NCBI GenBank assembly: GCA_013350335.1
Contig: CM023537.1
Span: forward strand, 44,824,111 to 44,888,110
DNA: 64,000 nt
Reading direction: 5' to 3'
Source: Chimonanthus salicifolius
Lineage: Eukaryota > Streptophyta > Magnoliopsida > Laurales > Calycanthaceae
Part shown: in pieces, positions 44,290-55,852 of the stretch
Numbering within the stretch: position 1 is the first letter of the stretch
Layout: the number at the start of each line of letters is the position of its first letter
Notes under the pieces: generated by a model
Databases searched by the model: none
The model's input: only the letters and a program-made list of their open reading frames with translations
What the model was told of the DNA's origin: nothing
Made by a program: the position numbers and the translations under genes

Positions 44290-47200
44290 GGCCCGTTTGT
44301 CTGATTTCTGGCCATCATACTTGAGGCCAATTTTTTTATCAAACTGAGCACAATAAATCAGATATTTTATTTTAATCTAAATTAAAGTTTGAAAATTTGA
44401 AATTAAGACTTGATTTGATATAAGAAAAATAATTAAATTTTTAAAATTAAAATAACTCTACTTGGTAGACTTGAATTTTTGTTGGTCAAATAACTCTAAC
44501 TAAAAATTTTCAAGATTTTAAATAAAATATTAGATGAAAGGCACATCCAATACCTCTCTAAAATAATTTTAAAATAAAAAAGATATATTTGAACTTTTCA
44601 AATGATAATTTTTTTGAAAATTTTTCAATGAAGTCTTTTTAGTATTCAAATTCGTAATAGAAATTTTTAGTTCGGATTGCTTTTAAACTGATATTTAACT
44701 TCCACGAGACATATATATACATGAGATAATAACCGCTAAAAAAAATATACACGAGATAATAATAATGTTACAATCAACTAATATTAAGCCCAAATAAAAT
44801 GATTTCTGAATTGGAACTGTCCTTCTGTATCATCTCTTTCATTTCTGAAGCTTTCTTGAGATCCTTTGCTGAAATTACAAGCCTCAAACATCTCACTCCC
44901 TCCACCGTAAATCAAATTTATCCCTCTCACCTGCAATTCACATGCAAAACAATAGACAAAGAAGCCCATACATCAAAAAAAAAAATAAAAAAACCCTTTA
45001 ACTGACTACCAAAATATGAAACAACGATCGATGAGCTGAAAACAATTGTAAGATAATTTTTCCATGCTTTAACATCAATTCAAGATAATTGTAAGCCGGA
45101 ATTCCACTGCAGTGTATGGTCTATATAGTTAGTAGAATGATAAATCCAGACTGTTTCAAAAACCAAAGTGCCCTTTGAATTCAAACCTACCTTGAACCCA
45201 TTTGAATCATCATCCAGTCAGATTACCCCTCAAAAATGGAAAAATATTCCATGTGATTTAAGTGTGAACAATCTTCATCACTATATTTCAGTGGTAGAGC
45301 TCATGCTCTTACTTGGCATGTTAGAGAGCCTGGGGATAAGAGTTGGGTCCTTCGTTGACACCAAAAGAATCAAAGAACATAGAGATGGTTTCACCATTAA
45401 ACATATAAATAAAATCAATCTCACAACCCAAATGTTTGAAAAACAGAATTAGAAACCGAAAGAATCTCTGTATTATGTTCTTCCCATTCCCTCCTTTTTT
45501 GCAGAGAGCCGTTTCTTCCACCCATCCCCGAAAGCCAATCAATCTTTGTATTGGATAACATTCGAGAATCTAAGGTTAGTTTTATGAATTGGGTCGTCTT
45601 CAAAATTTTTTTTTTTTTTTCTGATAAATGAATTCTGTAGAATGCTTATAGCAACATTTTTCGTGGATATTTGATTCCAATTAGAAATAGGAAATTCTAA
45701 TTTCTAATCACAACCAATTCGAAAATAGAAAAAAAGAATAATACTAATAAAAAATATTAACAACTCCACATTCATATGTGGATCTGCTGCTGCGCATCAG
45801 TTACAGTTGCCTATTTCCACTATATATTTTAGTCCTAAGATGAGTAATGGATATAATGAATTCATGTACCAAATTGTAGTGCTTAAACTCAGTTCAGCCC
45901 CAGTTGTGAAGTTGGGTAAAGTATAAAAGGACATCATTCCTTTGATCAGAATCATATAACATGGACAACAAAATACTCCAAATTAAGGCAAAGTATGGAA
46001 GAATTACACTCTGTTGTCATAAGTTGTCAGTACTGGTTCTGCCCAAGACATTAACCTCTTCCCTTCCATCAGGACTCAGTTCTCCAGTCTCCCACTCTTT
46101 TACTTTCTCAAGTTGTCTCAATAGATATAGCCTCTCTGGTGCATACTGTGGAGGGAATCTGCTAAAAGCAATTGACCATTTGATGCAGGACAAAGGATAG
46201 GGTAACCCTAAATGTCTAAATGTGAATTAAAGGGATGAAAATAATGCACCCTAAAACTAATATGAGGCTGAAATTAAAATTAAAATAAAAGGGTATAGGA
46301 ATGGAAATAACTGGGATGGAGCGGAAGGCTTGGCAAGGAAAGGGCTTGCGGCAGGAAGACGGAGGGCTTGGAAGGGAAACGAAGGCACGGGAAGGGATTT
46401 TAGGAAGTGGCGACACAGGTAGTGGCTTTGGAGGGGAATGGCGATGGCAGTAGATGGGGTTAATGGGTACAACAAGGCTGTATGGGTTAAGGAAGGGATT
46501 CAAAGGCCTTGGGACAGCAGTATGATGACTGTATGGTTAAATGTTGGCTTGGGAAAGGGATCCAGAGGGCTAAAGGGCCCTTAAGGTCTTACAGCAGTTC
46601 AAGGAAAGGGATTAGGGAAGTCAAGGAGGCAGCAGAAAGGGGTTTTGGGACAGAGGCGAAAACCAGAGAGAGGGATTTGGGGTGATGGAAAGGTGGACAG
46701 GTAGTGGGGTTTGCTGGTGACAGTAGAGAAGGCTTGGACAAAGACTGGGAATGCAGATCTGGAAAGATCTGGGCTAAGGAAGAGTGGTGGCAGTAGAGAG
46801 GGTGGGTTATGGAAGATAACAACTAGGTTATGGAGGAAGGAAAAAGAAAGAAGTACCTGGCTTCACGCCTCTCCGATTTCTCACCAGAGTTCCATGGATT
46901 CTCTCCACTGTCGCATCGTTACAGATTTTTGCAGAAATCTCAAAATCTTATTCATTAATCTGTCTTTGCCTCAAGGAGGCTACAACTTATATAGAACTCT
47001 TCTTTTCTTAAAATAAAATATTAACTAAATAAAGCAATAAACAAAATAGAAACTAACTAAAACCAACCTCAAAGAAAATACAACAACTTCTAATTATGGA
47101 AAGCAATTACTAATTATGGAATCTGCAATGAATGCTCCGCATCACCATTACAAGCACATGCATTTGAAATCAAACAAATGGAATTTGGAATTTGATGGTT

Positions 47201-47560
47201 TGATAAATCAACTGCTAATGAAGATGCTTGAACATGCAACTTACCAGTGCTGGTACATATTTGATTCCAATGTTCTTACACTGACATTTTCTCGGTTTTT
47301 TTTTCCTGTGAAAAATATTGATTTTGTGGGAGGCAAAAAAGGTCCCTTTTTCGTTTTCGATTAGTTTTCTAACCATATATTCTTCAATCCTTCTTCTGCA
47401 GGTCTTGGTTTTGTATTACTTTCCTGGGGAAAGAACGCTACTTTCTTCATAAAATCCCAACCTTCAAAACTCCAAACTTGTTCAAATCCACCCCAACCTG
47501 CATTGAAATTCCACAGGGAAGCCCAGTTTTGAAAACCCATTTTTCCTTATCATCTGCAAA
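44290..47560. other. Unassigned interior of the hAT element
   Basis: Mostly AT-rich. 46200-47060, read on the minus strand, resembles an LTR transcription-start region: 'tctatataagttgtagcc' (about 47003-46986), then 'ccttgaggcaaagaca', and a less AT-rich stretch of repeated 'ccctt/ggaag' words. No complete element or host gene is recognised. The frames at 45168-45452 (plus) and 46216-46503 (minus) match no family I know. Confidence 0.35.
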
Positions 47561-47879
47561 TGATAAACAGAACAAAATAAAATCCACCTCATTTACAAAT
47601 TTACTTTACTTAATACAAAGATGCAGAGATGCTGCTAGGGATTCTTTTTAATAATTTAACCCACATTGATCTGTTTTAGAGTCTATCAATAAAATCCACC
47701 TCATTTACGTATTGTTCAAAATGGGAAGAAAGCAATTTCCAGACCATTCTTCCAAATAAAAGAAAGAGAAAAGAGGGGTACTTCTGGAGAAAAAGGGCTT
47801 CTTCAATGGCGTAGCGAAGGCTGGACTCCTGATGCCCAATCCCTCACAGGAATCCCAGTGCTTTCCAAGAAAATCGATC

Positions 47880-48180
47880 CTCTTACCCCCATTACAGATA
47901 CTTCTCTGGCATCTGGCATCAGAGAGAGATACCGAGAGACCCAAAGAGAGAAAGACCAAGAAACCAAAGAGAGAGACCCAGAGGCGAGAGAGATCCCGAT
48001 AGCGGAGAGAGACCCAGAGGCGAGAGAGATCCCGATAGCGTGAAAGTGAGATCGAGAGAGAGCGGCGAGAGAGATCCAGTGAGAGAGATCGAGAAAACAG
48101 TGAGGGAGAGATGACATGGAGAGAGATGGGTGAGAGAGCAATCGCAAGGGAGAGAAATCAAGAGAGAGCGACGGGTGGGA
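47880..48180. repeat. GAGA-rich low-complexity tract with a 34-bp tandem unit
   Basis: Dense GAGAGA sequence. A 34-base unit containing 'gacccagaggcgagagagat' and 'cccgatagcg' is repeated at about 47973 and 48007. It lies just inside the right end of the hAT element. On the minus strand it is CT-rich and could act as 5' untranslated or promoter sequence. Confidence 0.75.
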
Positions 48181-49005
48181 GACAGAACGGGGAAGCCCTA
48201 AATTTTCGATTTATTGCATTTCGTCGGACTCGCGGACTTTGCAAAGAATATCGAGAGTCCGACGGGCTCGCTGACCATCCGCGGACCGTTTAAAAATAAA
48301 CGGACTGTCCGAGTCCGAGTTCGTGGATCTTAGGATCCGGCTTGTATGTTTATTTGTCGGGCCGGACTGGACAGTCCACGGGCCGCATCTAGGTCCGTTT
48401 ACACCCTTACTTGCACCCACCAAATCCTAAGGATGAGTTAAAAACGTCCAAAGTAGTTTCATAAAAAAAAACCTGATTTTGAATTTTAAGATCTTGTAAA
48501 CCCAAACCACCAAAATTTTTTGGTGAACAAATATCATGCCATGCAATCACATGTTAAGTTACCAAACCAAAAGAAATCACTCTTGACATTTATCTATCGT
48601 ATGAGAAATAGAGTTAGGAATTTGATCAGCCATCATCCAAAGTAGTTCATACAAGACTTGATCAAAACCAATCTACCAGCTATGGACAGAGAACTTGCTT
48701 TCCAGCCAGACAACTTGACACTAATTCTATCTAAAATTCTTTAACAATTATCAAGATTAGAATGAGACACAGAGAGTTGGTCACCAAGGAAATAATAGAT
48801 TATTTGAAAGGACTATTATGTAAGATATGATGAATTTCATTTTGCAAATGAGTTGGAGTATTTACAGAAAATAATAGAGAAGATTTGGAAGGCGTAACAA
48901 ATTGCTAAGATTTATCTGCCAGCTTACTTAAAACTTGAATAATCCAAAGTCTCCATATTGAATGAGGCTCATAGGTAAAGCATGTCTTAGACAACTTAAA
49001 AGGAA

Positions 49006-49190
49006 AATCAAAGGGGTTGGAGCGATGGCTAAGAACCTGCATCAGAAAACAGGAGTCTTGAGTTCGATTTCCACTCCACCCAAAGAGCTACTCTCCATAG
49101 AGTTATCTGGTATGTGTGAGTAGGGAGACTTGCACATGTCCCAAGAATTAGTTGGATGTTTTATGAGACTTGGATACCTTGGTCATGAAA
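49006..49190 (+). mobile_element. tRNA-derived SINE inserted in the LINE
   Basis: About 180 bp with a tRNA-like A box (GATGGCTAAGAACCTG) and B box (GAGTTCGATTTCC), then a non-tRNA body. The 13-bp duplication AACTTAAAAGGAA occurs on both sides (48993-49005 and 49191-49203), as expected of LINE-driven insertion. It differs from the SINE at 15150 outside the promoter boxes. Confidence 0.78.
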
Positions 49191-50304
49191 AACTTAAAAG
49201 GAATCAGCCTTTTGGAATGTAAAGCATTAGAAACCTGTTGAGAAATAATTTCCATTGCAAGAATATGGAGGTAGGGAGATAAAGGGTCCCCCTGCCTCTA
49301 AGCACGGGTGGCCAAAAAGGAAGGGCCACACAAATTTTAATGAGATCGATCCAATGTTGGCTAAAAATTGAAAAGGTTAGGCATTGGAAAAGGAAATCCC
49401 ACTCAAGGGTGTCTTATGCTTTGGTAATGTCTAATTTTAAACACATATTTGCTTTGTAATTTTTCAGGTTGAAATGATGCACACATTCCTTCACAATAGC
49501 AAGCATGAGAAGCTAGATTTCTACCAGGAAAGGATGCTCCTTGAAACTCCAGGATCTTTGATATAATCTTGCAAAAAGTGTTGCATACGCTTATTGGATG
49601 GAAGGATTTTAAATCAGAGGCTCCATCAGTTCTGGGGATAAAAATAATAAAAGCATGATTGATATTATTTGGAAGAATAGACTGTTGTAAGCAATTGATA
49701 ACCATATCAGTGATATCTTTCTTGAAAATAGCCCAAAAATGTTGGAAAAAGATATCTGGGAGACCATCAGGAGCAAGAGCCTTGTAAGGACCGATAGAAA
49801 ACTGAGCTTTTTCAATTTCATCTTCAAATGGGATATTGATGAGATGACTATTAAATTAGGTGTGACTTTATTAGTTACGATGGAAGAGTAAGATGCCTAT
49901 TACCAGAGCATTGAGAAGAGTAAAGATATAGCAAACATTTGAGAAATAATGGAAAGTATGGTCAACAATTTCATGTCTAGTGGAAAGCACTCCATGTTCA
50001 GTTTTTAATTCCTGAATACGATTTCTGTCTTCTACAAATAGCAGTCAAATGGAAAAACTTGGTGTTTTTATCTTCTCCTCGAGACCAAGTAACTCTAGAC
50101 TTCTATTTCCAAAATAATTCAATCAAAGACACCGAGGTGTCTAAATCTAAATGCCGATGATAAGCAAGGGAAGAATGAAGACATGGATGCGAATTAACAG
50201 ATAACTAATTTTGAATCTGAGAAATAGTTCGCGTAAGGAGATTAAGACGATGGTGCATATTGCCAAAATGATATATATATACCAAAAATTTGTCTCGGTA
50301 TATT

Positions 50305-51905
50305 TGTCATGCCCTGCCTTCCAATACCTAAACAGGTGTAATCTGATTGCATAATTTAAAATAACCTGTTCATCTAAACGGGTCTTACATCATAAATCCG
50401 TGGTTAATAATTCTTTTTTCTTAAATGAATAACGAAAATACTTACAAGTCATCAAATTCCTCATGCCCACAACCTAATAAGTAAAATAACATTTCCATTC
50501 ATTATTTCACATAACTAGAGAGAGAAAATATTCCATCTCATGAAGGTTTCAAAACTCACCAATCTACTCACATTCCCAAACCAATCAAATAATATCGTTC
50601 TCAAATTTACTCAATACTTGAATTTATCATCAAAGTCTCAACAAACCAAATTAACAAATAAACAACTTCCTCAAAGAGTCTCAAATATAATAAAATCCAA
50701 TCTATAATATAAGAACTTAAATCTTTCCATAGTCTACACGATTCTAAGTATCCTCCAATGACTCATTGTCTTCTAAGCTCAGTTTTGATCATCATCCAGA
50801 CCCAAGTCCAAGGGATTGCCTGCAATGTAAGGGATGAGCTCCATGCCCAGTTAAGAAAACAACAACACATACATAGAATATGATAATCTCTATTGTCTCA
50901 CCATATTTCAAACAAGCTTATATAGCGATTTATTTCATGCTCATGCCTTATATAAGAATGCAATGCTCCATGCAAATTGCCATATTCCAACCCATCATCT
51001 ATAACTACTAAGATTTGGTGGTCTTCCCAACTAATTGAGGATAACACAACACCGTCAAATTGGCCTTCCCACCTAAAGTGAGGATAACACAGTCCACAAC
51101 CAAATAATAGTTTTCATGACTTGTCACGGATAATACATCTCTACCACCGTAGTGGTCTTCCCATTTAAAGGTGAGGCTAACAAAACTACCACTGTAGTGG
51201 TCTTCCCACTAAGGTGAGGATAACAAAACTACCACCGTCGTAGTCTTTGTGACAATCATGGATCACACTCTCATATTCAATGCTATGAATATGAGAATGT
51301 CAATAAACATGCTCAATTATTCATGATATACTTATAAATTTATAATCTCATTCTAAGCAAATTATAATATAGTCAATATCTCATTCACCATAAAATGCAT
51401 ATAACTTGATTAATATAGCAATAGTCCAAGCATCATATTATTAGAATAATACAAACCAATGTTTAAACATGTCCAAACAAGATCAATAACTCAACGATAC
51501 CACCTAAACAATCATCAATTTTCGAATATAAGTTATTGGATCTTTCAACAATGTTAATGGTTAGATTCCACAATCTCGGCAGACTGAGTCTCCTCAATGT
51601 TTAGCAAAAATCTCCTTTACACTACTATGACTGAGCACTGGATTACAAACATCATTATCATACACCCATTCTATTTCTGGATCAAACAATTATATTCTAA
51701 ACACAAAATACAATGCAATATTTTCATTGTCTAAACACATAATATAAGGAATCATGTACTAAAAGTATGTAGTGAATTATTTTCCTTACCTTAGAGTTTG
51801 TATTGAGTAAGTGATGAATCTATACAGTTTCCAAATTTTTGTCACATAGTAAGAATTTCGGGATGTGCTGCATATAAATTTATTTGAAGGTTCCAAATAT
51901 TATCA
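50305..51905 (+). mobile_element. Chromovirus-type LTR, right-truncated
   Basis: It starts TGTCATGCCCTGCC inside or next to the LINE and is homologous, in inverse orientation, to 1-1865. It carries the GTAAGGGATGAGCT...GCCCAGTTAAG block shared with the Tekay-like LTRs. Homology to the other copy continues to 'ggttccaaatattatcaa' (about 51888-51905), where the sequence switches to a SIRE-like LTR. No partner LTR or internal domain is next to it, and the opposite end is missing. Confidence 0.68.
51000..51255. repeat. Minisatellite inside the LTR
   Basis: Units of about 45-51 bases carry 'accaccgtagtggtcttccc' and 'gtgaggataacaaaact' (with variants). It occupies the position equivalent to 831-1023 in the other copy, but the unit sequence is different. 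Confidence 0.75.
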
Positions 51906-53258
51906 ATTTCTTGATTAATGAGAAATTGTGCAGAATTAAACCTTAGTTAATCAAGTGTGTGATTTTGGAAGTGTGCAAGATATCAATCAATCAATCACAA
52001 AGAGACAATGCACACGATGAATAGTGGTTTGGGTCGTCAACCTACATCCACTGTTAGGACTCGCTCAACCTTGAGCTATCCCCAATTCACTAAGTGGGGA
52101 TTTACACCTTCACAATTAGAGTAGGAATTCCACCTCACTCAATCAATTAGGAATTTGACTCACCACTGTAAAATAAAAACTCTACCTATTTATTTGACTG
52201 GGAATTCCACCCACCACTGTGCTAGAGACGACACTCTAGAATTTTTTATAGTGGTTTAAGAGCCAATCCTCCTTAATCCACTTTACACTGATATGGTTTT
52301 TAAAAACAAAATTAAAAACTTAGAAGCACTTACATTGATGTTTAATTCCGATGAAGTGTGCTTCTTGGAGATCCACCCAATGTGTGCTCGCACAATCCCG
52401 ACGTTCCGCCTTGTAGATTAGTCGTGTACAGCAATCATAGTCCTTGGGTGACTAGGAAATTGGATACACCAATATCTATCCTAGCTAGATGTGCTTAGTC
52501 TTTCTCTCTTAATCTCAATCACAATCGATTGGATACTTGATTGATTTTCTTTTATTTGCCAAGAGAGAATAAGCCTGGATGTTTTTCCTTTGATCCTTTG
52601 GAGTTTTACATTTAGAATGTGGTTATTTTTCTGCTCAAAGGGTCTCTCTTAACTCACCAACAAAAGAAGTATTTTTAGGCAAATGCATAATTTTTTGGAT
52701 AACAGAACCACACGATCGGTCGTGTGCACACGATCGATCGTCCGTGTTTAAGTTCATGCTCACCAACCCAATCGTTGCGCAATAAATGCCCTGCAACGAC
52801 ACAATAATGGTAACCTACGAGATCAGTCGTACAATAACGGTGACTGTGAATGACAGGTCATTGTGACCGATGCATAGGAGGACATGTAGCTGAGGGGTCG
52901 TATAACCACGACAGGTCGTACTCTGTCAAAGGCGATGAGTAGCCTAGACAATGTGTTATCCCTGACAGTTTGTTTACATATTTCCAACATGGGTTCTTCT
53001 AGGTGTCAAACACTTTTTAGGCTTGGTTATTTTTCTAGATATGTTGTCTAAGCCTAGGGATGGTCCACTTAAGGTTTGGGTTCCACCTAAGGTCAATTAC
53101 CTTTACCTTCCGTGATTGCCATACATGTGTTGATCCATTGCGTCTTCATACTTCAACCAACACTTGAGATTTGAGTCTTGAGCTTCTTTCTTTAAGGCAA
53201 GCCTTCTCTAAGTCACGAACTTGATAAACAAGTGACTCAACAAGCCGGGGCACTAACA
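51906..53258 (-). repeat. SIRE-like 3' LTR, truncated
   Basis: It starts on the minus strand with TGTTAGTGCCCCGGC at 53258. It aligns with 63106-61407 but lacks about the last 100 bases, ending at the junction with the chromovirus-type LTR near 51906. At the position of the 5' LTR TATA box it reads CCTAAAAAT (52671-52679), so the promoter is damaged. Confidence 0.78.
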
Positions 53259-53261
53259 ATA

Positions 53262-53270
53262 TCCCCCTTT
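53262..53270 (-). promoter_or_regulatory. Polypurine tract of the SIRE-like element
   Basis: Minus-strand AAAGGGGGAT sits three to four bases before the 3' LTR start. Further GGGGGAG-type runs lie at 55465, 55515, 55570 and 55608, a common feature of SIRE 3' regions. Confidence 0.65.
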
Positions 53271-53329
53271 GTCAATTCGTGACAAAAACTAGAAGCTAAA
53301 CAAATACAGACTTAACAATCATCCCTTCC

Positions 53330-55237
53330 TGAAAGTTACCTTTTCAATGTGCTTAGAACAACATGATTGACAAGAGGCGGGGGGGAGGGGGCGAATGGGT
53401 CAATCCCATTTTTCATGGTGTTTACAAATTTCTTGATTGTTTTAAGTGCAGTGGAACATTAATCAAAAGATTTGTTTAATGTGATAGATTGTTTATAAAT
53501 TATTTGAACATTCACACTAAGATTATGACCATTTACATATTGCTTGATTATCGATGATCGTGCACAATGTGTAATATAAGATAATCAATATGTAAAGTGA
53601 TGTGTGTTGAGAAGAATACTTAAATGATAAATACAAACACGCAAAGATCAAACACCATAAGACCAATTTAAAGTGGTTTGGTTAGCCAACCTACATCTAC
53701 TGTTAGGACTCGCTCAACCTTGAGCTATCCCCAAAATCCACTAAGTGAGACTTACACCCTCAAAATTAGAGTAGGAATTCTACCTTACTCAATCGGCTGT
53801 GAATTTCATCCACCACTGTAGAATAAGTATTCCACCTATCTATTTGGCTGGGAATTCCACTCACCACATGTGCTAGAGACAACACTCCAGAATTTTTATA
53901 GTGGTTCCAGAACCAAGCTTCCTTAATCCATGTTCGGAACAAAGGTTTTAAAACAAAGTTAAGACCAAGAAACACTTGCCTTTATAGCTCTATCTCTTGA
54001 TGTGTTCTTTTTCAAGATCCACCCAATGTGTGCCGGTGCCGACGCTCCACCTTATAGCCGTCGTAAAGCAATCACAATCCAGGGCGACAAGGAAACTGGT
54101 TTTACCAAAGGTTTTCTAGTTTATGTTCTTTTCTTTCCCCTCTCTTTCTCACTTTTAAACTCAATCAATAGATTGATTGTTTGTGAGTTTTCTCTCATCC
54201 TCTCTCTCTCTTCACAAACTCAATCCGTATGATTGGTTGTATTTGATTTCCCAAGTGTAAGCACGAGAGAGAGAGTGATCCTTCTGTTGGCCCTTGTTAA
54301 GTTCATTGATAATGATGAGGGTCCAACTAATTTTTCCAAAGGATACCAATTGGTTACATAAAGATCAGTTTTTATAGAGAAAGAAACCAGTTGCAGTAAT
54401 AGTAATGTATCGACACGTCAGTCGCACTGAGGGGTCGGTGACTAGAAATGTTACCATTATAAACCCGACAGTTATGCATTAAGTGCACTCCCAACGGTAA
54501 TATTCTTTCCCGGTCGACATGCCGGTGTTGCCGATGGGTCAACAGTTATGGCACCGAGGGGGTCGGTCCATACGAGAGGCTCGATCTAGGGCAACACCAT
54601 GCTGACAGAGTTTCAAGTCCAAAAACCAGTCAAACCTAGAATGACTTGTCGCCCTTTACTGAGGGGCCGGTCCTGGCTACTCTCGATCGGTCTTTGAACT
54701 ACCAATATGTTTGTTTCCTCGAGAGCCCACCTGAGTTCTAAGTTCCAGAACTCATACATCTTACCGAAGAGTTGTTGACCACCAGGGGTCATTTCAGCCT
54801 TTCACCGAGGCTTTCCCAGAATGACAGTTCAATGATCCAGAATCTATGTCAATCTCGTCGACCAGTATTCGACCACATTGGTCGATCCTGTCTCCACCGA
54901 GGGGTCTGTGAGAACGACTGGTCAAGCTGACAGTGAAACCAAATACATATTTCCAAGTTAGGTTCCAATTCACTGTCAAACTTCCTCTCTAGGCTTTTTA
55001 TGATTTAACCATTTGTTCCACTAAGATTAGGGATAGTCCTCTCTAAGGTGTGGGTACCACCTAAAGTCATCTATGACCATAATATCTGTTTTGTGATTGC
55101 CATAACGATGAATTTCAATCTGGTGGAGCATGATCTTTACTCTTGATCATCTTGGGTCTTCAAGCTTCCAGCAAGTGCGTCTTTCCGAGTCATGGAATTG
55201 ACAAACTTAGGGACTTGGCCAAACTGAGGCAGTAATA
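53330..55237 (-). mobile_element. Solo LTR nested in the SIRE-like element
   Basis: 1908 bp starting (minus) TATTACTGCCTCAG, a changed form of TGTTAGTGCCTCGG, and ending AACTTTCA. The 5-bp target duplication CTTCC is perfect (53325-53329 and 55238-55242). It is closely related to 57949-59842 in opposite orientation. A TATA candidate CTATAAAAA lies at about 54369-54377. Between the TATA and the LTR start is an array of GACCCCTCGGTG-like words (54410-54930). Confidence 0.85.
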
Positions 55238-55852
55238 CTTCCCAAATATACATCATTTGAAAAAATTATACAAATTTCATGATTACATTCAAATGACACA
55301 AGGACTATGGCTTCACTTCATATTCTTGCTCAGTTTGTTCTATTTGCAAATTTACTTGCAAATACACACGCAAGCTCCAACGATTTGCAAATCATCAGTG
55401 GGGTTAGTCCAAACATAAACATGTATTCATTGACTAAACATCTTACTTATAATAACTCATACTCCCCCATACTATATGATTTTCTTTCACTTTCAATGCA
55501 ACACAATGCATCTCCCCCATACATCGAGCTTCCTAAGATGTGCAATAATTTCTTCTCTATTATCCTACTCCCCCATAAGCTTTTAGTTTCTACCACCACA
55601 TTCTCCCCCATTTTGTCAACAATTCACAAAGATACATGCCATTCAAACAGTCAAAGCATTCATGCAATCATATTGAAAACAAACCATTCAATACACATGA
55701 TAGCTGACAGTAATGACCATGGCATCACATAAAAAGGAGAGAGGGATTAAACAAAATCATTGCATTGATTTACAAAATCATTCCATGCAAAGAGATTTTA
55801 ATAGGCCAACCATTCAGTTTTTCAAAACCACATAAGAAAAACTATCCTAATT

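Larger units (their letters stand above)
44137..48409. mobile_element. hAT-type DNA transposon, non-autonomous, 4.27 kb
   Basis: Perfect 8-bp target duplication CTTGCACC (44129-44136 and 48410-48417). The terminal inverted repeats are TAGGCCTGTAAACGGACC / TAAGGGTGTAAACGGACC, and GC-rich subterminal repeats follow (CCGGCCCG, GGTCCG, CGGACCG, CCGCGGACCG) at 44150-44290 and 48225-48400. The 8-bp duplication and subterminal repeats are the hAT pattern. No transposase or hAT dimerisation domain is recognisable in any frame, so it would need another element to move. It interrupts the minus-strand LINE. Confidence 0.88.
43880..50300 (-). mobile_element. LINE (L1 type) remnant, minus strand, split by hAT and SINE insertions
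   Basis: The ORF2 reverse-transcriptase order is preserved on the minus strand. WKQKSRVTWSRGEDKNTKFF (about 50090-50030) comes first, then SYKALAPDGLPDIFFQHFW-like sequence (about 49790-49730), INHAFIIFIPR (about 49660-49630), and RQGDPLSPYL (about 49300). Then follow NFGGLGLQDLK-like sequence (about 48530) and, on the far side of the hAT insertion, QVWTIGNGSQN (about 44015-43985). The reading on the two sides of 44137-48409 continues in the order expected for one LINE. Many frameshifts; inactive. Confidence 0.75.

Noticed and set aside
45280..45360. Possible second tRNA/SINE start ('cagtggtagagctc')
   Set aside because: Only the A-box-like half is convincing; the B box is poor and no TSD or tail was found.
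47803..48161. Serine/leucine-rich frames
   Set aside because: They are products of the GAGA/CTCT low-complexity tract.
55307..55732. 141-codon plus-strand frame with a hydrophobic start, like a secreted peptide
   Set aside because: It lies antisense in the 3' region of the SIRE-like element, contains repeated 'ctcccccat' PPT-like words read in reverse, and matches no family.
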